Assembly (NCBI GenBank): GCA_036563245.1
Contig: DATCMU010000025.1
Coordinates: 1-42,022 of the forward strand
Reading direction: 5' to 3'
DNA length: 42,022 bases
DNA from: DATCMU01 sp036563245
GTDB lineage: Bacteria; Pseudomonadota; Alphaproteobacteria; Rhizobiales; Devosiaceae
Shown: in pieces, positions 1-7,293 of the stretch
Layout of the letters: every line of letters starts with the position of its first letter
Position numbering within the stretch: position 1 is the stretch's first letter
Position numbers and translations under genes: made by a program
The notes under the pieces: generated by a model
The model's database searches: none
What the model was told of the DNA's origin: nothing
The model's input: only the letters and a program-made list of their open reading frames with translations

Positions 1-135
1 GCGGCGCCCGCGCGGGGGCCGGCGCGCAGCCTCAAGGACACCGCGCGCGGGTTGCAGCAGAAGGTGAAGGACGCGGCCCGGACCTATCTCAGCCGGGGCA
101 ATGCCGCAATCGACACCGACTGGGCGGAGTTCTGA
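1..135 (+). CDS. C-terminal end of a methyl-accepting chemotaxis protein (partial)
   Basis: The window opens inside a reading frame that ends at a TGA at 133-135. The visible 44 residues are a basic, Ala/Lys/Arg-rich linker finishing in TDWAEF. A terminal pentapeptide of the form xWxxF (here DWAEF; NWETF in E. coli Tar and Tsr) is the docking site for the methyltransferase CheR and the methylesterase CheB on chemoreceptors. Rhizobial receptors often end in variants such as DWEEF. From family knowledge this is the flexible tail of a membrane chemoreceptor whose sensor and signalling domains lie to the left of the window. The identification rests on the tail alone, but the linker plus pentapeptide is distinctive. 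The gene converges on the lactonase gene and shares a hairpin terminator with it. Confidence 0.75.
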   Translation, partial: AAPARGPARSLKDTARGLQQKVKDAARTYLSRGNAAIDTDWAEF

Positions 136-173
136 ACGCGGCCACATACCGGTTCGCTTGAAAGCCAATACAA

Positions 174-199
174 CAAGGGCGCCACAACCGGCGCCCTTG
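174..199. terminator. Bidirectional hairpin terminator between convergent genes
   Basis: CAAGGGCGCC (174-183) and GGCGCCCTTG (190-199) form a perfect 10-bp inverted repeat with a 6-base loop. It lies 38 bases past the chemoreceptor stop and just beyond the lactonase stop. Only short T-rich stretches follow on each strand, so it probably serves both genes. Confidence 0.7.
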
Positions 200-218
200 G
201 TCGTTCAGGTGCGCGCGG

Positions 219-1145
219 TCAGCCCAGCTTGCAGCCGTTGACCGGCAGCATCACCGAATAGAGGGAGCCGGTGGCGCATATGAACAGCCGGTTGCGCCTG
301 GCTCCGCCAAATACGACGTTGCCCACGATTTCGGGGATGCGGATGCGGCCGATCATGGTGCCGTCCGGATCGTAGCAATGCACCCCGTCCCCGGCGCTCG
401 ACCATATGCGGCCGTCCGTATCGAGCCGGAAACCGTCAAACAGACCGGCGGTGCAGTCCGCGAAGACCTCTCCGCCCGTGAGTTTTCCGTCATCGCTGAC
501 GGCGAAGCGCCTGATATGCGCCGCGCCCCCGGGCGTGTGGGTGGCGCCGGTGTCGGCGATGTAGAGGTGCCGCTCGTCGGGGGAGAAAGCGAGCCCGTTG
601 GGCTTGTCGAAGTCGTTCGTCACCTGCCGGATCGAGCCGTCTTTGGGATCGACGCGATAGACATGGCAGCCGGAAAGCTCGGGCTCTGCCTTGTCACCCT
701 CGTAGTCGGACATGATGCCGTATGTGGGGTCGCTGAACCAGATCGAGCCGTCCGAGCGCACAACCACGTCGTTGGGGGAATTGAACCGCCTGCCCTCGAA
801 GCGGTCGGCAATCACGGTGATCGAACCATCGTGCTCGGTGCGGGTCACACGCCGCGTGCGATGCTCGCAACTGACCAGGCGCCCCTCGAAATCGACAGTG
901 TTGCCATTGGTGTTGTTGCAGGGTTGGCGGAAGACCGACACGGAACCATCGGTCTCGTCGAAGCGCATCATGCGGTTGTTGGGAATGTCGGACCACACCA
1001 GGTAGCGCCCTGCGGCAAACCAGGCCGGACCCTCGCACCAGCGGCCCTCCGACCATAGCCGCTCGACCCGTGCATGACCGATGAAACAGGCGGAAAACCT
1101 TGGATCGAGCACGTCGTAGCCGGTGCCGGGAAGCGGTTCGTACAT
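219..1145 (-). CDS. SMP-30/gluconolactonase family lactonase
   Basis: A 308-residue six-bladed beta-propeller protein of the SMP-30/gluconolaconase/LRE family, which hydrolyses sugar lactones (for example aldonolactones) to free sugar acids with a bound divalent metal. Expected metal ligands are visible: Glu in WCEGPAW near residue 38, Asn in the FNSPNDVVV segment, and Asp in LFDGFRLD. The repeated strands DGSIWFSDP, ERHLYIADT and DGRIWSSAG are typical propeller blades. There is no signal peptide, so it is probably cytoplasmic. I chose the ATG at 1145 because GGAGG precedes it by 6 bases; an ATG 48 bases upstream lacks this. It is divergent from the LacI regulator and shares its operator, so it belongs to the sugar-acid regulon. 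The exact lactone substrate cannot be read from sequence. Confidence 0.9.
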   Translation of the reverse strand: MYEPLPGTGYDVLDPRFSACFIGHARVERLWSEGRWCEGPAWFAAGRYLVWSDIPNNRMMRFDETDGSVSVFRQPCNNTNGNTVDFEGRLVSCEHRTRRVTRTEHDGSITVIADRFEGRRFNSPNDVVVRSDGSIWFSDPTYGIMSDYEGDKAEPELSGCHVYRVDPKDGSIRQVTNDFDKPNGLAFSPDERHLYIADTGATHTPGGAAHIRRFAVSDDGKLTGGEVFADCTAGLFDGFRLDTDGRIWSSAGDGVHCYDPDGTMIGRIRIPEIVGNVVFGGARRNRLFICATGSLYSVMLPVNGCKLG

Positions 1146-1199
1146 CTTTGTCCTCCGTTGCGCGCAGACCGGGAAGCGGCCGGCCAGCATCATTTCTAG

Positions 1200-1213
1200 G
1201 CGGTCCGGACCGC
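1200..1213. repeat. 14-bp perfect palindrome in the lactonase leader
   Basis: GCGGTCCGGACCGC is fully self-complementary. It lies in the lactonase 5' leader, between its start codon (1145) and its promoter (1275-1302). It could be a second operator or simply a leader hairpin. No factor is assigned. Confidence 0.4.
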
Positions 1214-1261
1214 TCGGGCAACGCCGCCGCGAAATCTCGCTGCAAAGCGGTGGGAGCTTTC

Positions 1262-1302
1262 TTGCCTGCGGTTGATGATATCGCTAACATGCTTTCTCTC
1301 AA
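1262..1302. promoter_or_regulatory. Divergent promoters with GntR-like operator (lactonase / lacI-type gene)
   Basis: The dyad ATGATATCGCTAACAT (1275-1290) matches 14 of 16 positions of the perfect operators found at 4958 and 7308. On the plus strand, TTGCCT (1262-1267), a 17-bp spacer and TAACAT (1285-1290) form a promoter for the regulator. On the minus strand, TTGAGA (1302-1297), a 16-bp spacer and TATCAT (1280-1275) form one for the lactonase. The operator covers both -10 hexamers, consistent with repression of both genes, including autoregulation. Confidence 0.7.
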
Positions 1303-1331
1303 ACGATAGAATTAGAGCGGATCAAGACGGC

Positions 1332-2369
1332 ATGGACAAGGGCGGGCCAGGCGGCGAAATACAGAGACCGACGATGGCCGACGTCGCCCAGCATGCCGGT
1401 GTGTCCACCATGACGGTATCGCGGGCCCTCAAGAACCCGGACCTGGTATCGGAAGCGACGCGGGATCGCATCATGGCCGCGGTGGACGAGCTGGGCTATG
1501 TGCTCGACCAGTCGGCGGGTTCGCTATCATCGCGCCGGACCGGCTTCATCGCCGCCATCGTGCCCTCGATCAACAATTCCAATTTCTCCGACACGGCGCG
1601 GGGCATTACCGATGCCCTGGAGGAAAGTGGCGAACAGCTGCTTCTGGGGTATACCGACTATTCGGTGGAGAAGGAGGAGCGCCTGATCGAGTCCATGCTG
1701 CGGCGACGACCCGAGGGCATCATCCTGACCGGGGGGCGGCATACCGACCGGGCCCGCAAGCTATTGTCCAATGCGGGCATTCCCGTGGTGGAGACCTGGG
1801 ATCTGCCCGCCAATCCGATCGATCTGGTGGTGGGTTTTTCAAACGAGGAGGCAATGGGCCTGCTGGTCCGCACCCTTCATCAGAAGGGGTACCGGCGCTT
1901 CGGCTATATCGGGGGCACGACCGAGCGCGATACCCGCGGCAGCCAGAGGCGGGCCGGATTTGTCGAGGCGCTGCATCAACTGGGGTTGCCGCACGACCGG
2001 CTGATCTCGTTCGGTGTGCCGCCCATCTCGATGCAGCAGGGTGCCGAAGCGCTGGCCTCGATGCTCGAACAATGGCCGGACACCGAAGTGGTGATCTGCG
2101 TGTCCGACCTCTCCGCCTTCGGCGCGTTGACCGAGTGCCAGCGGCGCGGGATCAGGGTGCCGGAAGACGTGGCGATCGCGGGGTTCGGCAATTACGAAAT
2201 CGCCGCGTGCGCACACCCGCGCATCACCTCGGTCGATGTGGGGTGCTACGAGATCGGACGCCTCGCGGCGCAGCAATTGGCGCAAGCGATTAATGGACGC
2301 CGGAGCGATCCCGGTTTCAGGGCGCGGATCGTGACGGATTGCAAGGTAGTGCAGCGTGAGAGCGCCTGA
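1332..2369 (+). CDS. gntR: LacI-family transcriptional regulator, GntR-like
   Basis: A 345-residue LacI/GalR-type repressor. The N-terminal helix-turn-helix is seen in MADVAQHAGVSTMTVSRAL, followed by the hinge helix (DQSAGSLSSRRTG) and a periplasmic-binding-protein-like effector domain to the end. The segment SLSSRRTGFIAAIVPSINN resembles the GntR/IdnR gluconate-repressor branch. The operator found beside this gene has the ATGTTA...TAACAT form used by E. coli GntR and IdnR, which agrees. The predicted ligand is gluconate, a ketogluconate or their phosphates; this is inference. Start at 1332 is chosen because it gives the usual short lead before the HTH. An in-frame ATG at 1272 would lie inside the operator. 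The ribosome-binding site is weak. The next gene follows closely and is probably co-transcribed. Confidence 0.9.
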   Translation: MDKGGPGGEIQRPTMADVAQHAGVSTMTVSRALKNPDLVSEATRDRIMAAVDELGYVLDQSAGSLSSRRTGFIAAIVPSINNSNFSDTARGITDALEESGEQLLLGYTDYSVEKEERLIESMLRRRPEGIILTGGRHTDRARKLLSNAGIPVVETWDLPANPIDLVVGFSNEEAMGLLVRTLHQKGYRRFGYIGGTTERDTRGSQRRAGFVEALHQLGLPHDRLISFGVPPISMQQGAEALASMLEQWPDTEVVICVSDLSAFGALTECQRRGIRVPEDVAIAGFGNYEIAACAHPRITSVDVGCYEIGRLAAQQLAQAINGRRSDPGFRARIVTDCKVVQRESA

Positions 2370-2400
2370 CCGCAACCGTTCGAAAGAGAAGGCGCAGGGG

Positions 2401-2814
2401 ATGTTTCGAGAAAATCTCGCAGTGTCGCACGATGGGGCGCTTGGGCTGATTGCCGGCGCAGTGGCCAGGGCGCGCGAGATCGGCGTGCCCCAATGCATCG
2501 TGGTGGTGGATGCCAGCGGCGAGACCATCGCGAGCCTCAGAATGGACGGAGCGAAGTTCCTTTCGCTGCGGACCGCGCGCGCCAAGGCGAGAACCGCCGC
2601 GTCGACCGATGCGGCGACCGGGACCATGCCGCTCGATATCGGCACTGCCGCGGGTGTGGCCTCGCATGGCGACGTCACGCCACTCAAGGGCGGACTGCCG
2701 ATCCGTTTCGGCGGCAGGCTCGCCGGCGCAGTCGGGGTCGGTTCGGGCACAGGGGACCAGGATGTGGATGTGGCCCGGGCAGGTCTTGCCGCAATCGGGG
2801 CCGACCCGGCCTGA
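2401..2814 (+). CDS. GlcG/HbpS family (DUF336) protein
   Basis: A 137-residue single-domain protein of the GlcG/HbpS-like family. Hallmarks are the VVVDASGE strand near the N-terminus, the KARTAA segment, the PLKGGLPI turn, and the glycine-rich GGRLAGAVGVGSG followed by D-x-D in the C-terminal half. Members are found in glycolate and sugar-acid operons and some bind haem or cobalamin; the biochemical role is generally unclear. The start at 2401 has a purine-rich AAGGCGCAGGGG stretch just upstream; an ATG at 2356 overlapping the regulator is possible. It lies 31 bases after the LacI-type gene and is likely translated from the same message, so it belongs to the sugar-acid locus. The family assignment is firm and the function is not known. 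Confidence 0.85.
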   Translation: MFRENLAVSHDGALGLIAGAVARAREIGVPQCIVVVDASGETIASLRMDGAKFLSLRTARAKARTAASTDAATGTMPLDIGTAAGVASHGDVTPLKGGLPIRFGGRLAGAVGVGSGTGDQDVDVARAGLAAIGADPA

Positions 2815-2831
2815 GGGCATGCGTGACCGGG

Positions 2832-2934
2832 CCATGTCACGTCTTGATGGACTTAAAGAGTATGGTCCAGGTCATTGAATTGTCGCACGTTCGAACCGGA
2901 AAACCGGTACCCACTTTTCCTGAACATGCTCTAG
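2832..2934 (+). repeat. ~100-bp intergenic repeat, copy 1
   Basis: This stretch is about 80% identical to the reverse complement of 11529-11630. Shared blocks are CCATGTCACGTCTTG, a 17-base variable segment of equal length in both copies, GGTCCAGGTCATTGAA, GTTCGAACCGGAA, and CATGCTCT at the end. It resembles palindromic intergenic repeats I recall from rhizobial genomes, a match I could not search. Its end supplies the TAG stop codon of the neighbouring minus-strand dehydrogenase gene. Confidence 0.85.
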
Positions 2935-3965
2935 TCGAAGCTAAGTTGAACCTTCATCGCCTTCGACCTGTCGCCGGCGAGATCGAAGGCGGCCACGGCG
3001 TCCTCGATGGGAAAGATGCCGGTGAGAAGCGGTGACAGATCGACCCGGCCGCGATTGATCAGGTCAACGGCCAATGCGAATTCCTCGTGGAATCGGAACG
3101 AGCCGCAAACCTCTATTTCCTTGGAAACGATCATGTTCTGCGGCACTGCCATGTCGCCGCCAAGGCCAAGCTGGACCAGGGTGCCGCGGGGCCGGAGAAC
3201 CTCAAGGCCGGAGCGCACCGCCCTCTCGTTGCCGGAACACTCGAACTGCACGTCGAAATAGCCCTTGTCGGCGGAAAGCGCAGCGAGTTCCTCGCCATTG
3301 CTGGCAACGTTGATGGATCTGTCGGCGCCAACCTCGACGCCCTTTTCCAGCACCTGGTCCATGACATCGGTGACCACGATTTCCTCGGCGCCGTGGGCCC
3401 TGGCGGCAATGATCGTCAGCGCGCCGATCGGTCCGCAACCCGAGATCAGGACACGCTTTCCGAGCAGTGAACCGGCGCGCCGAACCGCATGCAGGGTCAC
3501 CGCGAAAGGCTCGGCGAAGGCGGCGAGATTGAACGAGACACCGTCCGCGATACGATGGCATTGCCAACTCTCGGCGATCAGGGTCTGGCGGAAGGCCCCC
3601 TGTATGTGGGGCATGACCATGGCGCTGCCGTAGAACCGCATGTTGAGGCACTGGTTCTGCAGCCCCTCAAGGCAGAACCTGCACGCGTTGCAGGGCCGGC
3701 TGGGCGACACAGCCACACGATCGCCCACCACGAACCCTGTCACCCCATCCCCGAGGCGGGTGATCTGCCCGGCGACCTCGTGCCCGAGGATCATCGGTTC
3801 GCGGATACGGACCGCGCCGAAGCCGCCATGCTGGTAGTAATGAAGGTCCGATCCGCAAATCCCGCCGGCCTTGATGGCGATTTCCACCTGTCCGGGACCG
3901 GCGTGTCCGGCCTCGCGCTCCTCGATCCGCAGGTCATGGGCGGCGTGGGCGACTATGGTCTTCAT
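2931..3965 (-). CDS. idnD: Zinc-dependent alcohol dehydrogenase, L-idonate 5-dehydrogenase-like
   Basis: A 344-residue medium-chain dehydrogenase. The catalytic zinc site is visible in GGICGSDLHYY and GHEVAG, and the structural-zinc cysteines in CNACRFCLEGLQNQC. The NAD(P)-binding domain contains the glycine-rich SGCGPIGALT. The stretch LHYYQHGGFGAVRIREPMI is typical of the L-idonate 5-dehydrogenase (IdnD) subgroup, which interconverts L-idonate and 5-keto-D-gluconate. The start at 3965 is the ATG that begins the family-typical N-terminus (MKTIVAHA). It lies 11 bases downstream of the 2-hydroxyacid dehydrogenase stop and is co-transcribed with it from the operator-controlled promoter near 4960. 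The stop codon lies in the repeat at 2832-2934. Substrate could also be a related polyol or sugar acid. Confidence 0.88.
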   Translation of the reverse strand: MKTIVAHAAHDLRIEEREAGHAGPGQVEIAIKAGGICGSDLHYYQHGGFGAVRIREPMILGHEVAGQITRLGDGVTGFVVGDRVAVSPSRPCNACRFCLEGLQNQCLNMRFYGSAMVMPHIQGAFRQTLIAESWQCHRIADGVSFNLAAFAEPFAVTLHAVRRAGSLLGKRVLISGCGPIGALTIIAARAHGAEEIVVTDVMDQVLEKGVEVGADRSINVASNGEELAALSADKGYFDVQFECSGNERAVRSGLEVLRPRGTLVQLGLGGDMAVPQNMIVSKEIEVCGSFRFHEEFALAVDLINRGRVDLSPLLTGIFPIEDAVAAFDLAGDRSKAMKVQLSFD

Positions 3966-3976
3966 GGCCAGATCCT

Positions 3977-4924
3977 TCAAACGACCGGGGTGAGCAGGGG
4001 GCGCCCGGCGAAATGCGCGGCGAGATTGTCCCGCACCAGTTGGCCCATGGCCTTGCGTGTCTCGACGGTGCCGCTGGCGTGGTGCGGCTGCAGCACCACA
4101 TTGTCGAGCGCGAGATACCGCGGATCGATTGCCGGTTCGTGCCAGAATACGTCGAGGCCGGCGCCCCGGATCCGGCGGTTCTCCAGCGCGTCGAGCAGGT
4201 CCGGTTCGTTGACGGTCGTGCCTCGGGAAATATTGACGAAAATGCCCTCTGGGCCGAGCGCGTCGAGAACGCGGGCGTCCACGATGTTCCTGGTTCCCTC
4301 GCCGCCGGCGAGGGCGATCACCAGGAAATCGACTTCCGCCGCGAGCGCTGTCAAATCGGGGAAAAAGCGATAGGGCAGGTCCGCGATTGGCTTGCGGCCG
4401 AAATAGGAGACGGCACAATCGAAGGACACGGCGCGCCTTGCCAGAGCCTGTCCGACGCGGCCCATGCCGGCAATCCCGAGTTTCTTTCCGCAAAAGCGGG
4501 TCGTCAGGGCCATGTTAGCCTTTGCCCATTCCCCGTTGCGGACATAGGCATCGCCTTGGGGAACCTGGCGCGCGGTGGCGAGCAGCAGGGCGATGCCGAG
4601 ATCGGCGACATCCTCGGTCAGCACACCGGGCGTATTGGTCACCCTTATGCCCTTGGCCCGCGCATATTCGAGGTCGATCGCGTCAGTGCCCACGCCGTAG
4701 CAACTCACGATCTCCAGATTCGGAAAGCGCCGCATCAGGTCGGCGCTGGCTCCAAGTTCGCCGCGCGTCGCAATGGCACGAACGTTTTTCGCGCTTGCTC
4801 CGGGGAAGCTGTCGCGGTCGGCCGCCTGCCAGAGCTTGTGCACGACGTAGCGGTTTTCCAGATCGGCCATGTCCCATTCGGGGTATGGCCCCACCATCAG
4901 GATCTCGACAGGCGACACCGGCAT
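3977..4924 (-). CDS. 2-hydroxyacid dehydrogenase, 2-ketogluconate/glyoxylate reductase-like
   Basis: A 315-residue D-isomer-specific 2-hydroxyacid dehydrogenase that reduces 2-keto acids with NAD(P)H. The Rossmann motif GIAGMGRVGQALA lies near residue 150. The catalytic Arg is in NISRGTTVNE, the Glu in VFWHEPAID and the His in LQPHHASGTVETR. The size and layout match cytoplasmic GhrB/2-ketogluconate reductases. With the neighbouring IdnD-like and 5-ketogluconate reductase genes, reduction of 2-ketogluconate or 2,5-diketogluconate is the most economical guess, but glyoxylate or hydroxypyruvate cannot be excluded. The start at 4924 has an AGAAAGG ribosome-binding site. It is the first gene of a two-gene minus-strand operon starting at the 4958-4973 operator. 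Confidence 0.9.
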   Translation of the reverse strand: MPVSPVEILMVGPYPEWDMADLENRYVVHKLWQAADRDSFPGASAKNVRAIATRGELGASADLMRRFPNLEIVSCYGVGTDAIDLEYARAKGIRVTNTPGVLTEDVADLGIALLLATARQVPQGDAYVRNGEWAKANMALTTRFCGKKLGIAGMGRVGQALARRAVSFDCAVSYFGRKPIADLPYRFFPDLTALAAEVDFLVIALAGGEGTRNIVDARVLDALGPEGIFVNISRGTTVNEPDLLDALENRRIRGAGLDVFWHEPAIDPRYLALDNVVLQPHHASGTVETRKAMGQLVRDNLAAHFAGRPLLTPVV

Positions 4925-4957
4925 TCCTTTCTGGATCGAGGCGACGCCCTATTGCAT

Positions 4958-4982
4958 ATGTTATCGATAACATCTATGTCAA
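4958..4982. promoter_or_regulatory. GntR-like operator and minus-strand -35 box
   Basis: A perfect 16-bp palindrome, ATGTTATCGATAACAT, occupies 4958-4973 between two divergent operons (starts at 4924 minus and 5086 plus). TTGACA on the minus strand (4982-4977) abuts it, with TATGCA 18 bp further as a weak -10. A plus-strand promoter is less clear (TTGCAT at 4952, TATGTC at 4975). One site could control both dehydrogenase operons. Confidence 0.75.
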
Positions 4983-5085
4983 GCATGTCGCTGGGGCGAT
5001 CCTCGGGCCGGGATGCCAACCTGTTTGCCATCCGGTTGTCCGGTGTCGCATTCTGGGCGCAAAGGATAAATGGAGGCATGTGCTG

Positions 5086-5853
5086 ATGAACCCTGGACTT
5101 TTCGATCTGACCGGCAAGCTGGCGCTCGTCACCGGCTCCAGCCAGGGGATTGGCCTGGCGCTGGCGAGGGGATTGGCGCAGCATGGCGCGAGTGTCGTGG
5201 TCAACGGGCGCACAGCAGATAAGGTGAAAGAGGCAGTGGCCGCCCTCGGCGCGGAAGGGCTGCGCGCCCATGCCTCGGTGTTCGACGTGACCGATCCGGC
5301 GGCGGTTTCGGGGGCGGTCGACCGGATCGAAACCGAAATCGGCCCAATCGGCATCCTGGTCAACAATGCGGGGATGCAATATCGCGCGCCGCTCGAGGAT
5401 TTCCCCACGGACAAGTGGGAATTGCTGCTCAAGACCAATATTTCCAGCGTCTTTTTCGTGGGCCAGGCCGTGGCAAGGCACATGATCGGGCGGGGCGAGG
5501 GCAAGATCATCAATATTGCCTCGGTGCAGAGCGAACTGGCGCGCCCGTCCATTGCGCCCTACACGGCCACCAAGGGGGCGGTGCGCAATCTCACGCGCGG
5601 CATGGCGACCGATTGGGCGCGTCACGGTTTGCAGGTCAACGGCATTGCGCCGGGCTATTTCAGGACGCCGCTGAACAAGGCTCTGGTCGAAAGCGCCGAA
5701 TTCTCACAATGGCTGGAAAAGCGGACGCCCGCAGGCCGCTGGGGCGATGTTTCCGAACTGGTTGGCGCGGCGGTGTTTCTGGCAGGCAAGGGGTCTTCAT
5801 TCGTCAATGGGCAACTCATCCATGTCGACGGCGGAATCACGGCATCGATCTGA
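5086..5853 (+). CDS. idnO: SDR-family oxidoreductase, gluconate 5-dehydrogenase-like
   Basis: A 255-residue classical short-chain dehydrogenase. It has the cofactor motif TGSSQGIG, the NNAG motif (LVNNAGMQYR), a serine in NIASVQSELAR and the catalytic Tyr-x3-Lys in PYTATKG. The opening MNPGLFDLTGKLALVTGSS is characteristic of gluconate 5-dehydrogenases (Ga5DH/IdnO), which reduce 5-keto-D-gluconate to D-gluconate. A GGAGG lies 9 bases before the ATG at 5086. The next gene, a gluconokinase, overlaps its 3' end and would phosphorylate the product, which strengthens the assignment. It heads a three-gene plus-strand operon under the 4958 operator. Confidence 0.88.
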   Translation: MNPGLFDLTGKLALVTGSSQGIGLALARGLAQHGASVVVNGRTADKVKEAVAALGAEGLRAHASVFDVTDPAAVSGAVDRIETEIGPIGILVNNAGMQYRAPLEDFPTDKWELLLKTNISSVFFVGQAVARHMIGRGEGKIINIASVQSELARPSIAPYTATKGAVRNLTRGMATDWARHGLQVNGIAPGYFRTPLNKALVESAEFSQWLEKRTPAGRWGDVSELVGAAVFLAGKGSSFVNGQLIHVDGGITASI

Positions 5854-6379
5854 AATCGGCCCTGTGGTGGTCATGGGCGTGTCGGGCTCGGGCAAGTCGC
5901 TGATCGGGCAGGGCATCGCCGATGCATTGGGCCTTGAATTCATCGAGGGCGACAGGCTGCATCCCAAGGCCAATGTCGAAAAGATGGCGGCGGGCATACC
6001 GCTCGATGACGACGATCGCTGGCCCTGGCTCGACAGGGTCGGGGAGGAACTTGCCCGCCGGGCGGCCGAGGACGGGGGCGCGGTGGCGGCCTGTTCGGCC
6101 CTCAAGCGCAGTTATCGCCAGCGGCTTCGTCAGGTCGCCGGCGCGCGCATGCGCATCGTGTTCCTGAGCGGCAGCAGGGCGTTGCTTGCCAGCCGGATGA
6201 GCGCGCGAAAGCACCATTTCATGCCCGCCTCGCTCCTCGACAGCCAGTTGCAGACGCTGGAGGCGCCGAGTGCCGAAGATGGGGTGCTCACCATCGATGT
6301 CGAGGCAAGTCCGAAGGAAATCGTCAGCCGGGCCGTCGAGTGGCTGAAACGGGGGGTCGAAGGGGAGATGCGGGAATGA
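5822..6379 (+). CDS. gntK: Gluconokinase
   Basis: A 185-residue GntK-type kinase that converts D-gluconate to 6-phosphogluconate with ATP. The P-loop GVSGSGKS lies near residue 20. It is followed by the family motifs FIEGDRLHP (substrate-binding GD-x-LH), NVEKMAAGIPLDDDDRWPWL, ACSALKRSYRQRLR, and the late RKHHFMPASLLDSQ. The start at 5822 gives a normal family lead; it lies inside the 3' end of the dehydrogenase gene (32-base overlap). An ATG at 5873 is the next option but would sit directly on the P-loop strand. The following gene overlaps by four bases (ATGA), so all three are translationally coupled. Its product enters the Entner-Doudoroff or pentose phosphate pathway, whose genes are not in this window. 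Confidence 0.93.
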   Translation: MSTAESRHRSEIGPVVVMGVSGSGKSLIGQGIADALGLEFIEGDRLHPKANVEKMAAGIPLDDDDRWPWLDRVGEELARRAAEDGGAVAACSALKRSYRQRLRQVAGARMRIVFLSGSRALLASRMSARKHHFMPASLLDSQLQTLEAPSAEDGVLTIDVEASPKEIVSRAVEWLKRGVEGEMRE

Positions 6380-7272
6380 GCGAGGACGCCGGGCTGAAGA
6401 TTGCGGTCGTTGGTGCAGGGATCATGGGATCGGCCATTGCCACAAGGCTTGTGGAAACTGGCCAGAGGGTCTGTGTGTTCGACCTTGATGTTGCCAAGGT
6501 CGCGGCCCTGGTCGACAAGGGCGCGGTTTCCGCGGCAAGCGTCGCTGCAGCGACCCAAGAGAACGATTTCGTGATCCTGAGCCTGAACCACGCGGATATC
6601 GTCCATGCGGTCGTTTTCGGCAAGGACGGTGTGGCGGGTGCCGCTTTGCCCGAGAAGTTGCTGATCGACATGTCCTCGATCGATCCGGGGCGAACGGCGG
6701 AGATGGCGAAGCGTCTCATGGGCGAAACCGGCATGGCATGGGTCGATTGCCCGCTTTCCGGCGGCGCACCTGGCGCGCTTGGCGGGCGGTTGACCGTAAT
6801 GGCCGGCGGACGAACCGAAGATTTCGAGCGGGCGCGCGCCGTGATGCGGCATCTTTGCGCCAATTACACGCTGATGGGACCCAGCGGGGCCGGACAGACG
6901 ACGAAGCTGATCAACCAGTTGTTCTGCGCTGTCGCTTTCCAGGCGGTTGCCGAAGCGGTGAAGCTCGCCGAGGCCGGGGGCGTCGACCCTGGCGCGATCC
7001 CGGCGGCGCTCAAGGGTGGGCGGGCCGACAACAACATCATGCAGGAATTCATGGCCAAGTTCGCCGCGCGGGATTTCACTCCGACCGGGCGCATCGACAA
7101 CATGCTCAAGGATCTCGACAGCCTGCAGGCCTTTGCCTCGGCGACCATGACCCCGCTGCCGATGACCGGCCAACTGGTCGAAATCCACCGCCTGTTGTGC
7201 GCGGCGGGCCTGGGTCCACGGGATTCAGCAGAAATGATGCGGCTGCTGGACGGGCAGTTCGCGCAGTCCTGA
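6376..7272 (+). CDS. NAD(P)-dependent beta-hydroxyacid dehydrogenase (6PGDH/HIBADH superfamily)
   Basis: A 298-residue enzyme with N-terminal Rossmann motif VVGAGIMGSAIATRL, the substrate-binding segment DCPLSGGAPGA and a catalytic lysine in GAGQTTKLINQ. The family includes 3-hydroxyisobutyrate dehydrogenase, tartronate-semialdehyde reductase and L-threonate dehydrogenase. Its position after gluconokinase suggests a role on a sugar acid or a short semialdehyde. It is too short to be a true 6-phosphogluconate dehydrogenase. The ATG at 6376 overlaps the kinase stop by four bases, which fixes the start. It is the last gene before the operator that controls the ABC transporter. The specific substrate is unknown. 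Confidence 0.88.
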   Translation: MSEDAGLKIAVVGAGIMGSAIATRLVETGQRVCVFDLDVAKVAALVDKGAVSAASVAAATQENDFVILSLNHADIVHAVVFGKDGVAGAALPEKLLIDMSSIDPGRTAEMAKRLMGETGMAWVDCPLSGGAPGALGGRLTVMAGGRTEDFERARAVMRHLCANYTLMGPSGAGQTTKLINQLFCAVAFQAVAEAVKLAEAGGVDPGAIPAALKGGRADNNIMQEFMAKFAARDFTPTGRIDNMLKDLDSLQAFASATMTPLPMTGQLVEIHRLLCAAGLGPRDSAEMMRLLDGQFAQS

Positions 7273-7293
7273 GGTCGGGCGGGACATTCCCGC

